Below, piece by piece: positions 34,381 to 43,402 of a stretch of 64,000 nt of DNA (positions are counted from its first letter, which is position 1; every line of letters starts with the position of its first letter). Source of the stretch: Dielma sp000508965 (lineage in GTDB: Bacteria > Bacillota_I > Bacilli_A > Erysipelotrichales > Erysipelotrichaceae); NCBI GenBank assembly GCA_000508965.1, contig BAHV02000012.1, positions 62,001 through 126,000 of the forward strand, given 5' to 3'. The notes beneath the pieces were generated by a model. The model saw only the letters and a list, made by a program, of their open reading frames with translations, was not told where the DNA came from and did no database searches. The translations under genes and the position numbers were made by a program.

Positions 34381-34959
34381 ATGAAAGAATTAGAAGCAGC
34401 AATTCTAAAATATGGTCATGCAGTGAATGAGCAAGTATTAAAAGTCGATACTTTTTTAAATCATCAAATTGATCCTAATTTAATGTACTTAATGGCAGCA
34501 GATATCCTTGAGCATTTTAAAGATAAAAAAATTGATAAAATTATCACAATCGAAGCAAGTGGTATCGCCCCGGCACTCATGGTCGCTTATCAGCTGAATG
34601 TTCCTTTGGTATTTTTTAAGAAAGCTACTTCAAGCATTTTAAACAGTGAGCTATATCAGTGCCAGGTGCATTCCTTTACTAAAAATAAAGATTACACGCT
34701 GACTGCCAGTAAGAACTATATTCAAGAAGGCGAAAAATTATTATTTGTCGATGATTTTCTCGCCAATGGTGAAGCGGCACTTGGCGCAATTAATATTGTG
34801 AAACAGGCTGATGCAGAAATTAGCGGTATCGCTATTATTATTGAGAAATCATTTCAGCCGGGACGTAAGCGGCTGACCGCTGAAGGTTATGACGTTTACA
34901 GTTTAGCGCGCATTAAACAGATGGCCGCCAATCATATTGAATTTATAGAAAATGAATAA
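34381..34959 (+). CDS. xpt: Xanthine phosphoribosyltransferase
   Basis: A purine salvage enzyme making XMP from xanthine and PRPP. The 192 residues include ITIEASGIAPALM, VFFKKATSS and the PRPP-binding loop FVDDFLANGEAALG; the length fits Xpt. The start at 34381 follows acggaggt. In many Firmicutes xpt has a guanine riboswitch; the leader here (about 34254-34380) shows no such core. It stands alone, with a weak hairpin and AT-rich DNA after it. Confidence 0.94.
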   Translation: MKELEAAILKYGHAVNEQVLKVDTFLNHQIDPNLMYLMAADILEHFKDKKIDKIITIEASGIAPALMVAYQLNVPLVFFKKATSSILNSELYQCQVHSFTKNKDYTLTASKNYIQEGEKLLFVDDFLANGEAALGAINIVKQADAEISGIAIIIEKSFQPGRKRLTAEGYDVYSLARIKQMAANHIEFIENE

Positions 34960-35119
34960 TTGTTTAAGAAAATAAGACAATGATTAAGATAAATGGCTTA
35001 TGCTTACTTTATCCTCTTATTTTATAAACATATAAATATAACATAATATATATTATGCGAAGTAATAGATATATAATTATCATGGCTTATCAAATTACAA
35101 GTGATTACACAAAATACTA

Positions 35120-35157
35120 AAACAGGACTGCCCTTTTCAGATAAGTCCTGTTTATTA
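35120..35157. terminator. Bidirectional terminator between xpt and the cystine-type operon
   Basis: AAACAGGACT (35120-35129) and AGTCCTGTTT (35144-35153) make a 10-bp stem, with A/T runs on both sides. The DNA 34960-35119 upstream is AT-rich and shows nothing else convincing. Confidence 0.75.
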
Positions 35158-35175
35158 ATCATGCGGATTCATTTT

Positions 35176-35850
35176 TCATTCAAAGGCAAACATTACCTGC
35201 ACATTGCCGGTGCCTAAAGTTTCCGCAAGCTCTTCCGGGTGATTGACTCTGCCAATTTTGGTATAGCTGTATGCTGATGCGAAGTCATCATAAAAGAGAA
35301 CCAGACAATCACTGCCGAATAACATCAAGTCACCTGTGTGTATTTCTTCAGGATGTACTTCATCAATAGGCAGTCCATGATCTAAGTACGCATATTTTTC
35401 ATTTCCGTTCAGCTCTGTCATGGTCAAAACAAAAGGTATTTGATTTAGCAGTGCTTGTACTGCTTCATTTTCATAAAGAGTCACAGAAAACGACTGATTA
35501 TTAATCGTTATGATGATTTGATGCATATCCTTATCTTCCTTATTCAATTTGTCTTTTTCATCTGTTGACAGTTCTGCTTCATATTCAAAATCATCAGCTA
35601 TGGGTGTTTCTAATTCTTCCTGATATTTAGTCTCATTAATTATATTTTCATCTTTTATCACTAATTGATCATTTTTCTCACTTACTTCATCCTTAAATAC
35701 AATTGGTGATATTCTCTTTTCACCTGCTGTCTGCATAGTATGAACCGTAAAATAATCCTTTTTGACTAAACTTCCCTGCTTTGGCGGTTGAGTATGGCAC
35801 GCACATAGCAAAAAGATCATCATGCCTGCACATAACACATATTTTTTCAT
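35176..35850 (-). CDS. Lipoprotein with a C-terminal cyclophilin-like domain
   Basis: 224 residues. A lipobox (LLCAC, Cys18) predicts membrane anchoring on the outside. A charged, low-complexity linker rich in Glu/Asp/Lys covers about 40-108. Residues 110-224 resemble the small cyclophilin-like fold family (IIITINNQSFSVTLYENEAV, HTGDLMLFGSDCLVLFYDDF, YTKIGRVNHPEELAETLGTG). Members are often near flavin enzymes or transporters and have no proven reaction. It is the last gene of the importer operon, 13 bases after the small helical gene, so a role at the cell surface linked to the transported solute is possible. Confidence 0.75.
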   Translation of the reverse strand: MKKYVLCAGMMIFLLCACHTQPPKQGSLVKKDYFTVHTMQTAGEKRISPIVFKDEVSEKNDQLVIKDENIINETKYQEELETPIADDFEYEAELSTDEKDKLNKEDKDMHQIIITINNQSFSVTLYENEAVQALLNQIPFVLTMTELNGNEKYAYLDHGLPIDEVHPEEIHTGDLMLFGSDCLVLFYDDFASAYSYTKIGRVNHPEELAETLGTGNVQVMFAFE

Positions 35851-35862
35851 AACCTGATTCCC

Positions 35863-36117
35863 TCAATCCGGAAGCTGTCTTTGCAGCATATAAATCAGAT
35901 AATCGAGACAGTCAATGCGCTTTTGTTCCTGATGCAGACTGTGCAGCAGACAGCATCGGTGTTTATTCAGCAGACAGATACTCTCCGAAAGCCTTCCCTC
36001 ATTCAATTGATTCATGAAACATTCAATCATCTGTTGATTGCAGCCGGCATCTTTTAAATTCTGAATCATATCATTTTTATTTTGATAACAGTAATTAAAT
36101 TTTTTTGATAGTTGCAT
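35863..36117 (-). CDS. Small helical protein resembling a MerR C-terminal region; unknown
   Basis: 84 residues, almost all helical, with six cysteines. The pattern NLKDAGCNQQMIECFMNQL, then LLNKHRCCLLHSLHQEQKRI and DCLDYLIYMLQRQ, looks like the effector/dimer helices of some MerR-family proteins without their DNA-binding domain. It may be a cofactor-binding or protein-interaction module. It lies 13 bases from each neighbour in a five-gene operon, so it is a real gene rather than a remnant. Similar stand-alone proteins exist in Firmicutes, to my recollection; function unknown. Confidence 0.6.
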   Translation of the reverse strand: MQLSKKFNYCYQNKNDMIQNLKDAGCNQQMIECFMNQLNEGRLSESICLLNKHRCCLLHSLHQEQKRIDCLDYLIYMLQRQLPD

Positions 36118-36129
36118 AATTGTACCTGC

Positions 36130-36948
36130 TTATTCTACCGAGATATCAGTGCCAAAATATTTCTCTGAGAGACGTGTTAAATCACCGTTAGCTGCTGCTT
36201 CAGATAAGGCGTCATTTATCGCCTGCCGCAAGCTCTCCGTCGAAGCTTCTCTGCGCATTGGAATCGCTGTCTGACTTGCTTCTTCGGTTAAGACAGCAAT
36301 CTTAAGCGGAGCCTCTGGATGAGCTTTCATATAATCATAATAAGTTACTTCTGCATTTAGGGTTGCATCAATTCTGCCGCTAAGCAGCAGTTCAAAGGTT
36401 TGATTCAGATCATCAACACCGATAACTTCAGCTCCATACGCTTCTGCTAAACCAGCATATGTGCTGGAAATCGTATTGGCTGTCTGTTTGCCGTCAAGAT
36501 CGTTTAAAGACTGTATTTCATCATTATCATTGACTGCGATAACAGCGGTACGATTATAAGCATAGGGATTGCTGAAGCTATATTTTGTTAAGCGTTCCTC
36601 GCTGATTTCAACACCATTTACCATAATATCATATCGACCGGCATCAAGACCGGCCAGCAGGCCATCCCATTCTCCCTCCACAAATTCAGCATTCACACCA
36701 AGTTTATCGGCAATGAGCCTTGCAACCTCCACATCATAGCCTATCAACTGATCATTTTCATCATGATACGTCCAGGGTGCCCAAGTACCTTCCATTGCCA
36801 CAATGATTGATCCCCGTTCTTGAATCCGCGTCAGCAAATCAGCGCTGTCAGAATCAGAAGCCGTTTCACTTCCCTTCCCACAGCCGGTTAAAACCAGACT
36901 ACTGATCATGAAAGCACCCATGATGAATTTAAACATTTTATTTTTCAT
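36130..36948 (-). CDS. Amino-acid ABC transporter substrate-binding lipoprotein, cystine-like
   Basis: The external solute-binding protein of the importer, 272 residues. A lipobox LTGCG gives Cys23 as the lipid anchor. The family 3 solute-binding fold shows MEGTWAPWTYHDENDQL, IGYDVEVARLIADKLGV, EGEWDGLLAGLDAGRYDIMV and ISEERLTKYSFSNPY. These match the cystine-binding group (FliY/TcyA) better than glutamine or histidine binders, which is why cystine is suggested. The gene is 20 bases after the ATPase gene. Confidence 0.88.
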   Translation of the reverse strand: MKNKMFKFIMGAFMISSLVLTGCGKGSETASDSDSADLLTRIQERGSIIVAMEGTWAPWTYHDENDQLIGYDVEVARLIADKLGVNAEFVEGEWDGLLAGLDAGRYDIMVNGVEISEERLTKYSFSNPYAYNRTAVIAVNDNDEIQSLNDLDGKQTANTISSTYAGLAEAYGAEVIGVDDLNQTFELLLSGRIDATLNAEVTYYDYMKAHPEAPLKIAVLTEEASQTAIPMRREASTESLRQAINDALSEAAANGDLTRLSEKYFGTDISVE

Positions 36949-36968
36949 TTAATTTTCTCCTTCTTTGA

Positions 36969-37718
36969 TTAAATTATTGAGCTGCCTGCGTTATAAGTCT
37001 GCAGAAATGCTTTGGTGCGCTGATCAATCGGGTGATCAAAAAAATGCTCAGCAGGCTGTGCTTCAATTATTTCACCCGCATCCATAAAAATAACTTTATT
37101 GGAAACATTTCTCGCAAAATTCATTTCATGAGTAACGACAAGCATCGTCATTCCCTCATCTGCAAGTTTGCGCATTACTGTCAGAACCTCATGAATCAGC
37201 GCCGGATCAAGCGCCGAGGTCGGTTCATCAAAATAAATGATATTCGGTTCACCGGCAATCGCCCTTGCAATTGCTACCCGCTGCTGCTGACCGCCTGATA
37301 ACTGATGGGGATACGCATCATATTTACCGGCAAGATCAACCTTATCCAAAGCTCTTTTGCCAATTTCAATAGCTGCTGCCTTAGGTATTTTACGGGCGGT
37401 AATCAGACCTTCGGTTACATTCTGCAATGCCGTTTTATTGCGGAATAAATTAAAATTCTGAAATACAAAAGCGGTTTTTTTACGCACCCGAGCAATCTCT
37501 TGCTTAGTGATGTGTGCTAAATTGAAAAGCTCACCATCAAAGGCCATGGTGCCGCTTTGCGCGGTTTCCAAAAAATTCATACAGCGCAGCAATGTTGTTT
37601 TACCGGAACCGCTTCGTCCCAATATCGCAACAACATCCCCCTGTTTAACACTAAGATTCAGCCCTTTTAAGACTTCATGTCTGCCAAAAGATTTATGCAG
37701 CTCCTTTATTTCCAGCAT
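36969..37718 (-). CDS. Amino-acid ABC transporter ATP-binding protein
   Basis: The cytoplasmic ATPase of the importer, 249 residues. Walker A is GRSGSGKTT, the signature LSGGQQQRVAIARAI, Walker B IIYFDEPTSALDP and the switch His is in VVTHEM. It is of the polar amino acid (GlnQ/TcyC) class. It directly follows the permease gene with no spacer. Confidence 0.95.
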   Translation of the reverse strand: MLEIKELHKSFGRHEVLKGLNLSVKQGDVVAILGRSGSGKTTLLRCMNFLETAQSGTMAFDGELFNLAHITKQEIARVRKKTAFVFQNFNLFRNKTALQNVTEGLITARKIPKAAAIEIGKRALDKVDLAGKYDAYPHQLSGGQQQRVAIARAIAGEPNIIYFDEPTSALDPALIHEVLTVMRKLADEGMTMLVVTHEMNFARNVSNKVIFMDAGEIIEAQPAEHFFDHPIDQRTKAFLQTYNAGSSII

Positions 37719-38399
37719 CTAGCGTCCCTCCTGATGTTCATAAGCACTCAGTTTATTTTCACCCATTCGCTGTAAAAAGGTAAGCACGGTTGAAAATAAC
37801 AAATAAATAAAACCAACTTCAATATAAAGAATCAGCGGTTCATACGTTCTGGCCACAATTCGCTGCGTGACCATAAACATTTCAGTTACCGTGATATTGG
37901 CCGCCAGCGATGTATCCTTGACCATTGCAATCAATGAATTGGACAAAGGCGGAAACGCGGTTCTCAGTGCCTGCGGAAGCAGGATGCGCCGCATTATCTG
38001 CATATAGGACATGCCGACACAAAGACCTGCTTCAAACTGGCCCTTAGGAACTGATTCTAAAGCTGCCCGGATCGTTTCCGCACAATAAGCTCCTTCATTG
38101 AATGAAAATACCAGTACCGCTGCCGGAAAAGGATCAATCAAGATACCGATATTAGGCAAACCATAGAAAACAACAAATAACTGAACCAGCAGTGGTGTGC
38201 CGCGAAAAATCCAAATATAAAATCGCGCTAATTGTTTTAATCCCTTTAGATCGGCAAATTGGACAAGGGCTGCAATAACTGCAAGCAGTAACGCCAGCGT
38301 GAATGAAATAATGGTTAAAGGTATCGTCATCGTTAAGCCAGGAAGCAGAATCTTCCAAAATGAATCAACTATAACCGCTAATAAATGTTCATCTGCCAT
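37719..38399 (-). CDS. Amino-acid ABC transporter permease
   Basis: The membrane subunit, 226 residues with about five membrane segments. The HisM/GlnP-type signature is at IFRGTPLLVQLFVVFY and the EAA loop is EAGLCVGMSYMQIMRRILLP. Only one permease gene is present, so it probably forms a homodimer. It is the first gene of the minus-strand operon permease, ATPase, binding protein and two accessory genes. The LysR gene opposite is the likely regulator. Confidence 0.94.
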   Translation of the reverse strand: MADEHLLAVIVDSFWKILLPGLTMTIPLTIISFTLALLLAVIAALVQFADLKGLKQLARFYIWIFRGTPLLVQLFVVFYGLPNIGILIDPFPAAVLVFSFNEGAYCAETIRAALESVPKGQFEAGLCVGMSYMQIMRRILLPQALRTAFPPLSNSLIAMVKDTSLAANITVTEMFMVTQRIVARTYEPLILYIEVGFIYLLFSTVLTFLQRMGENKLSAYEHQEGR

Positions 38400-38462
38400 T
38401 CAATCCCTCCTTGATGATCCATAAAGGCGATGGATCAGCTACACTCTTATTTTAATGACCTG

Positions 38463-38510
38463 TTACAAGGATAGCAAATACTTATATTGTATATTTTGAT
38501 ATGCTTGTAA
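38463..38510. repeat. Inverted repeat in the permease/LysR divergent region
   Basis: TTACAAG (38463-38469) and CTTGTAA (38504-38510) are exact inverted copies 34 bases apart around a very AT-rich core. One arm overlaps the LysR -35. It may hold the LysR operator half-sites; that is inference. Confidence 0.5.
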
Positions 38511-38534
38511 GTTATAGAAAAGAGATGGTATAAT
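38505..38534 (+). promoter_or_regulatory. Promoter of the LysR gene
   Basis: TTGTAA at 38505-38510 and TATAAT at 38529-38534 with an 18-base spacer; ribosome site aaggagg follows at about 38544. Confidence 0.65.
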
Positions 38535-38557
38535 GATCCTATCAAGGAGGGTGACTT

Positions 38558-39451
38558 ATGGAATTACGTGTATTGCAGTATTTTCTCGCTGTCACAAGAG
38601 AACAAAGTATATCCGCGGCTGCCGAGTCGCTGCATCTTTCGCAGCCTACCCTTTCAAGACAGCTGAAGGATATGGAGGATGAATTAGGCAAACAGCTGCT
38701 GATCCGCGGCAATCGTCGCATTACTTTAACTGAAGAAGGGATGATTTTGCGTAAGCGGGCTGAAGAAATTCTAGAATTGGTGCAGAAAACTGAGAATGAA
38801 ATTACCCTGCCCAATGAAACGATTGCCGGTGATATTTTTATCGGCGCCGGTGAAACTGAAGGCGTGCGTATTTTAATTGAGGCAGCTCAAAGCCTGCGGG
38901 TTCAATATCCCGACATTCATCTGCATATTCACAGCGGTGACAGCTGTGATGTAATGGAAAAATTAGATAAAGGCTTGATTGACTTTGGCTTGGTTTTTGA
39001 AAATGCTGATACTGCCAAATATGAATCACTGCGAATGCCAAGCTGTGATTCATGGGGTGTCCTGATGCGTTGGGATTCACCCTTGGCAAAACTGTCAGCA
39101 GTAACCCCGGAGGATTTATGGGATCAGCCATTGATCGTATCCAGAAATTCCATTGAGAATGCCAGCCTGCCAGCCTGGTTTAAACAGGATAAAACGAAAT
39201 TAAATATTGTCGCAACGTATAACCTGCTGTATAATGGCTCGCTGATGGTCGATGAAGGGTTGGGATATGCGCTGGCTTTTGATAAAATCATCAATACAGC
39301 CAATACCGATCTTTGCTTTAAGCCGCTGCAGCCTGCCTTGCATGCGGAAATGAATATAATCTGGAAACGATATAGTATTTTTACTAAGGCTGCCGAAAGG
39401 TTTATGCTGAAGCTAAGAGAAATGATCGACACAGAAAAAGCCGCTGATTAA
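38558..39451 (+). CDS. LysR-family transcriptional regulator
   Basis: 297 residues. N-terminal winged HTH is MELRVLQYFLAVTREQSISA, then LHLSQPTLSRQLKDMEDELG. The effector domain starts GDIFIGAGETEGVRIL and shows VMEKLDKGLIDFGLVF. It is the type that often controls efflux or amino-acid transport. It is divergent from the cystine-type operon across 158 bases, which contain an inverted repeat, so it probably controls that operon. The coding end forms part of the terminator stem. Confidence 0.9.
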   Translation: MELRVLQYFLAVTREQSISAAAESLHLSQPTLSRQLKDMEDELGKQLLIRGNRRITLTEEGMILRKRAEEILELVQKTENEITLPNETIAGDIFIGAGETEGVRILIEAAQSLRVQYPDIHLHIHSGDSCDVMEKLDKGLIDFGLVFENADTAKYESLRMPSCDSWGVLMRWDSPLAKLSAVTPEDLWDQPLIVSRNSIENASLPAWFKQDKTKLNIVATYNLLYNGSLMVDEGLGYALAFDKIINTANTDLCFKPLQPALHAEMNIIWKRYSIFTKAAERFMLKLREMIDTEKAAD

Positions 39452-39463
39452 TGCGGCTTTCTT
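39437..39463. terminator. Bidirectional terminator between LysR and DeoR genes
   Basis: AAAGCCGC (39437-39444) pairs with GCGGCTTT (39453-39460). The stem overlaps the last codons of the LysR gene. Confidence 0.75.
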
Positions 39464-40246
39464 CTATTCATTGACCAATTCTATTTCTGAACATTTTTCA
39501 TTGATTTCTGCTAATGATTCATCACTTAAATGATTATCAGTAATGATCAGATCGACATCTTCAACATTGCAGATGCTCCAGCGCTTCACCAGGCCATATT
39601 TTGAACTATCGGCACATAGAACTACCTTTTTTGCACATTGAAGCATGGCTTTTTTTGTACTCACATCATCAAGGTAGGTATGTGTGATGCCCGTTTTATT
39701 ATCAAAAGCGGCTACACCCATAAAATACAGATCCACATTCAGTGATTTCAAGATTTCTACGATCGTAGGGCCATACAGATCAAAGGATTCCTTATGCTTC
39801 ATGCCGCCTAATACAAACAATGAAAGATTATCGTTTTCAGCTTCAGCAAGTGTATAAGCAACCTTTAAATCACAGGTTATGACCGTTAAGTTTTCAATAT
39901 CACGGCGTTTAACTAATTCTTTTGCCAGATACCAAATCGTACTTCCGGAATCCAGTATGACAGACTGATTGCTTTGAATCAATTGAACTGCTTGACGGGC
40001 GATGGCTTCTTTATAAGCCTTGTTATAGAGTTCTTTTTTATTGATTGGCAGTTCAAAGGTCTGCATCGGCAAATTACTGACTACACCGCCATGAACCTTG
40101 CGGATGCTTTCTTCTTTTTCCAAATCGGTTAAATCGCGGTTTAAGGTAGCTTTTGAAATATGAAAATGCTCCAGTAATTCTGCAATGGATACAGTGCCTT
40201 TATTATTGATATATTGCAGCAGGTCGATTTGTCTTTGATATTTCAC
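39464..40246 (-). CDS. DeoR/GlpR-family sugar-operon regulator
   Basis: 260 residues. The N-terminal DeoR-type HTH (RQIDLLQYINNKGTVSIAEL, then FHISKATLNRDLTDLEKEE) is followed by IRKVHGGVVS. The C-terminal sugar-phosphate sensor domain has VILDSGSTIWYLAKEL, VLGGMKHKESFDLYGP and KVVLCADSSKYG, all canonical. It has its own promoter, 86 bases after the HAD gene. It likely represses the upstream mannose-type PTS operon and perhaps itself, responding to a sugar phosphate. Confidence 0.92.
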   Translation of the reverse strand: MKYQRQIDLLQYINNKGTVSIAELLEHFHISKATLNRDLTDLEKEESIRKVHGGVVSNLPMQTFELPINKKELYNKAYKEAIARQAVQLIQSNQSVILDSGSTIWYLAKELVKRRDIENLTVITCDLKVAYTLAEAENDNLSLFVLGGMKHKESFDLYGPTIVEILKSLNVDLYFMGVAAFDNKTGITHTYLDDVSTKKAMLQCAKKVVLCADSSKYGLVKRWSICNVEDVDLIITDNHLSDESLAEINEKCSEIELVNE

Positions 40247-40283
40247 TTATATTCCCCTCTCTGTAGAGATTCCCTTAAATAGA

Positions 40284-40312
40284 ATTATATCATTTCATAC
40301 ATTAAACGACAA
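40284..40312 (-). promoter_or_regulatory. Promoter of the DeoR-family gene
   Basis: On the minus strand TTGTCG (40312-40307) and TATAAT (40289-40284), 17-base spacer. The spacer contains TATGAAATG (40299-40291), similar to part of the repeats at the PTS promoter. Confidence 0.7.
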
Positions 40313-40331
40313 TGCACTATCCAAAGGAAAG

Positions 40332-40964
40332 TCACAGATTCATCAGTTCCTGAAAGCTGTGAATCTCAAGATCGGCCTTGGAGGTATCCTGAATGATTTT
40401 GGAACCCTTATAACCAATTACCCGCATTCCTGCTGCTCTGCCTGCATTAATGCCATTGACTGAATCTTCAATGACCAGACATTCATCTGTTTCTACACCC
40501 AGCATTTCTGCCGCTTTTTGAAAGATTTCAGGATGGGGTTTGGAGTGGCTCACCATTTCACCGCTTACCACTAAATCAAAGGCTGCTTCAATATTCAATG
40601 AAGTCAGCACCTGTTTGATCCATCCTTGTTCAGAAGATGAAGCCAGTGCAATCTTGATGTTCCTGCACTTTAAGAGTTCAAGAAAAGACAAGAGGCCAGG
40701 CATCGGTTCAAGAACGCTTTTTGCGGCTTCACAGTCAAAGGCTTCATCCTGCAGCGCCGATAATTCTTCTGCCTTATAAGGAATCGGATAATGAGCAATC
40801 AGATAATTAGAAATAGCTTCCATCTTCATGCCGACAACCACAGATAATTCATCAATTTCCGCATGAATATCCAATTTTGCCAATAGGCTTTTCAGGCTAT
40901 GCAGATAGATCCATTCACTATCCAAAAGCACTCCATCCATGTCAAATAAGACAGCCTTAATCAT
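40332..40964 (-). CDS. HAD-superfamily hydrolase, beta-phosphoglucomutase-like
   Basis: 210 residues of the HAD subfamily IA group. Motif I is AVLFDMDGVLLDSEW with both catalytic Asps; motif II is IALASSS; motifs III/IV are KPHPEIFQKAAE and VIEDSVNGINAG. A helical cap (about 15-85) follows motif I. It overlaps the BtpA-like gene by 8 bases, so it belongs to the PTS operon. A phosphatase or phosphomutase on the imported sugar is likely; the substrate is unknown. Confidence 0.88.
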   Translation of the reverse strand: MIKAVLFDMDGVLLDSEWIYLHSLKSLLAKLDIHAEIDELSVVVGMKMEAISNYLIAHYPIPYKAEELSALQDEAFDCEAAKSVLEPMPGLLSFLELLKCRNIKIALASSSEQGWIKQVLTSLNIEAAFDLVVSGEMVSHSKPHPEIFQKAAEMLGVETDECLVIEDSVNGINAGRAAGMRVIGYKGSKIIQDTSKADLEIHSFQELMNL

Positions 40965-41778
40965 AAATCTTACGCAGTTCCTTTACCTTATCCATAAAGG
41001 CTTTTACTCGCTCGCCGTCAATCTGATTTCTGAATTTACCTTCTTTTTTGAAGCTTGTCCCTACAAAAGCGCCGTCAACAACGGCCAAGTAATCCTGTAC
41101 GTTATCGATTTTAACACCGGTGGCCGCAAACAGCACCGCATCAGGATACGCTTCACGGCACGTTTTTAATGTTGAGACATCCACTTTCTGGCCTGCCACC
41201 ATGCCGGCAACAGCAATACCGTCAGGCTGATTTAGAAAATACGTCGGCTTCATGATGGCAATGGGATCACGGCCGCCTACATCTGCCGCTGATTCGGGAA
41301 TTAAATAATGAATCAATTTAAAATCATCGATACCTAAATTATGCTTTAAACGAACAGCTCCGCCGCCATTGCTGTCACAAAAACCGCTGCTGGTTGCCCA
41401 AGTACCATGATAAACACCGCGGGTAAATAATGCACCGCTGGCTGCCGCAAGGGAGATACTCGCCATATCATCACTGATGCAATCATTGCCATAAGGCAGT
41501 TTAATGTCCGTCCTTAAGGCCCCCATAACATAGGCCATCGCAGCAACTGTCTCAAATTCTACCTTTGCCATATAAGGCGTGCTGAATTCATTGGTAAACA
41601 ATAAGCCGTCTACCCCGCCTTCCTGCAAGGCTAAAACATCGGCCCGTGCCATATCAATCACCTTCTGCATACCGCCTTCTTGATCATAATAAGGATCGCC
41701 TGGCAGCGGCTGCATATGCACCAATCCGATGATTGCTTTTTTTGTTTTAAATGTTTCTTCAATCCAGTTTTTATCCAT
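40957..41778 (-). CDS. BtpA/SgcQ-family TIM-barrel protein
   Basis: 273 residues of the BtpA/SgcQ family (BtpA affects photosystem I in cyanobacteria; SgcQ is in an E. coli PTS operon). Family marks are IIGLVHMQPLPGDPYYD at the N terminus, EGGVDGLLFTNEF, PYGNDCISDD, DVGGRDPIAIMKPT and the closing FAATGVKIDNVQDY, VVDGAFVGTSFKKEGKF in pieces. No reaction is proven for the family. Here, 20 bases after the IID gene and before a HAD gene, it is probably an enzyme acting on the phosphorylated sugar. Confidence 0.88.
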   Translation of the reverse strand: MDKNWIEETFKTKKAIIGLVHMQPLPGDPYYDQEGGMQKVIDMARADVLALQEGGVDGLLFTNEFSTPYMAKVEFETVAAMAYVMGALRTDIKLPYGNDCISDDMASISLAAASGALFTRGVYHGTWATSSGFCDSNGGGAVRLKHNLGIDDFKLIHYLIPESAADVGGRDPIAIMKPTYFLNQPDGIAVAGMVAGQKVDVSTLKTCREAYPDAVLFAATGVKIDNVQDYLAVVDGAFVGTSFKKEGKFRNQIDGERVKAFMDKVKELRKIYD

Positions 41779-41798
41779 TTTAACGCTCTCCTTTTAGC

Positions 41799-42635
41799 TT
41801 AGAACACACCAAGAAATGCACCGGCAATACCGATCACCACAAGAATCAGCATGATTTTAATGACTGATACATTCTTTCTGATCAATGCGTACAAGCCCAG
41901 AACAGTTCCTACACTTAATAATCCCGGCATAATTTCATCAAGCAGCGGCTGAATCTCAACAACTGTTTCCCCGAAAGTAAAGACTGCCGTTGTCGAAATT
42001 GCCACATAATTGGCTACCATGCAGCCGGCTACCGTCAAACCGAGGATGCCCATACAGTCCGTCAGCTTACGGATGATTGCCGCATCATTGATTTTGCTGA
42101 AAGCATTGCGGCCCATTTTATAACCAGTAAAATACATCATATAACCTACACCTAGGATATAGGCAGTATAAACAAAGAAAAACATAATCGGTCCAAATAC
42201 ATTGCCGGCAAGTCCCATTTCTACAGCAATGGCTAACAATATCGTTTTGACAAGCCCTTGTGTAATCGTGTCACCAACACCGGCTAAAGGACCCATTAAA
42301 CCAATCTTTAAGCCGTTGATTACTTCATCTGAATAATCCATGCCGTTGGCCCGTTCTTCCTCGATTGAAGCAATCATTCCCGGAATCAAGGCGCCCCATT
42401 GATTTTCAGTATTAAAGAAAGCCATATGCCTGGTTAGACCCGCAGCCAAATCCTCTTTATCGGGATATAATCTTTTAAGAATTGGAACCATGGCATGACA
42501 GAAGCCTAATGACATCAGACGCTCATAGCTCAAACACATTTCTGACGTCAATTCCCAAATCATAAAACTTTTCATCAAATCTGAACGGCGCAGTTCAATT
42601 TTCTTTTCTGTGTTATTTTCCATTGTTTGTTCCAT
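41799..42635 (-). CDS. PTS mannose-family EIID component
   Basis: The second membrane subunit of the permease, 278 residues. EIID marks are RLMSLGFCHAMVPILKRLYP, the segment LTRHMAFFNTENQWGALIPG, and GLMGPLAGVGDTITQG, followed by several membrane segments. The start has several possible Mets; the one given lies next to the IIC stop (2 bases between genes). Confidence 0.93.
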   Translation of the reverse strand: MEQTMENNTEKKIELRRSDLMKSFMIWELTSEMCLSYERLMSLGFCHAMVPILKRLYPDKEDLAAGLTRHMAFFNTENQWGALIPGMIASIEEERANGMDYSDEVINGLKIGLMGPLAGVGDTITQGLVKTILLAIAVEMGLAGNVFGPIMFFFVYTAYILGVGYMMYFTGYKMGRNAFSKINDAAIIRKLTDCMGILGLTVAGCMVANYVAISTTAVFTFGETVVEIQPLLDEIMPGLLSVGTVLGLYALIRKNVSVIKIMLILVVIGIAGAFLGVF

Positions 42636-42637
42636 GA

Positions 42638-43381
42638 TTAAGCCTCCTGTTCATCTCGGTAACTGAACCAATAAAGAATTGCAAACGCTCCGCCAAGCAG
42701 TGAAACAGGGATGATTCCCAACCCTAAATAGACTGATACGACATAACCGATAATAAAATATGGAATAAAGCGGAAGCTGAATAAGGCTTTCAGCAGCATC
42801 GCGATTCCCAAAGCCGGCAGCAGCATACCGACCGCTTCAAGACCGCTTAATAATACCTCCGGCAGCATGTCTAAAAATTCATTCAGATATTCAGCGCCAT
42901 AGTACACACATAAGAAGGCTGGTATAAAATAGAGAAAGAAATTTAAAATCTGCGGACAGATTACATTATAGAAAAAGATACCCTGAGTATTAGCATTTTC
43001 AGCACATGTATCCGCACGATGGACAAAGAATGAACTAAGCGTCATTTTCGATGTCTCCACGACCATACCAAACAAACCAAACGATACAGCAATTGTAACT
43101 CCCATTTCATAGCCTGAATGGGTAGCAATTGCTAAGGCTGTCGCAACGCAGCCGGCCATTGGATAATCGACAGAACTGATGCCGCCGACCATGATATTTC
43201 CCATATATACCAGCTGAGTCATTGAACCGATAATCAGCCCTGCCTGCATATCGCCCATGATTGCACCGATGATCGGTCCGAAGATAATGGGTGAACAAAG
43301 CTGAATGGACCAGCATGTAAATTCGATTCCCGATGCACATAGCCAAGTACAAAGTGCAACCAGGATTGCTTGTGTGAACAT
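42638..43381 (-). CDS. PTS mannose-family EIIC component
   Basis: A 247-residue membrane permease subunit. It has several hydrophobic segments and the family pattern GAIMGDMQAGLIIGSMTQLVYMG read in part as GDMQAGLIIG. It works with EIID and the soluble IIA and IIB. Gene order IIA-IIB-IIC-IID is the usual one. Substrates in the family include mannose, sorbose, fructosamine-type and amino-sugar compounds; not resolvable here. Confidence 0.92.
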   Translation of the reverse strand: MFTQAILVALCTWLCASGIEFTCWSIQLCSPIIFGPIIGAIMGDMQAGLIIGSMTQLVYMGNIMVGGISSVDYPMAGCVATALAIATHSGYEMGVTIAVSFGLFGMVVETSKMTLSSFFVHRADTCAENANTQGIFFYNVICPQILNFFLYFIPAFLCVYYGAEYLNEFLDMLPEVLLSGLEAVGMLLPALGIAMLLKALFSFRFIPYFIIGYVVSVYLGLGIIPVSLLGGAFAILYWFSYRDEQEA

Positions 43382-43402
43382 AATATTCCTCCCTTTTCCT
43401 TG

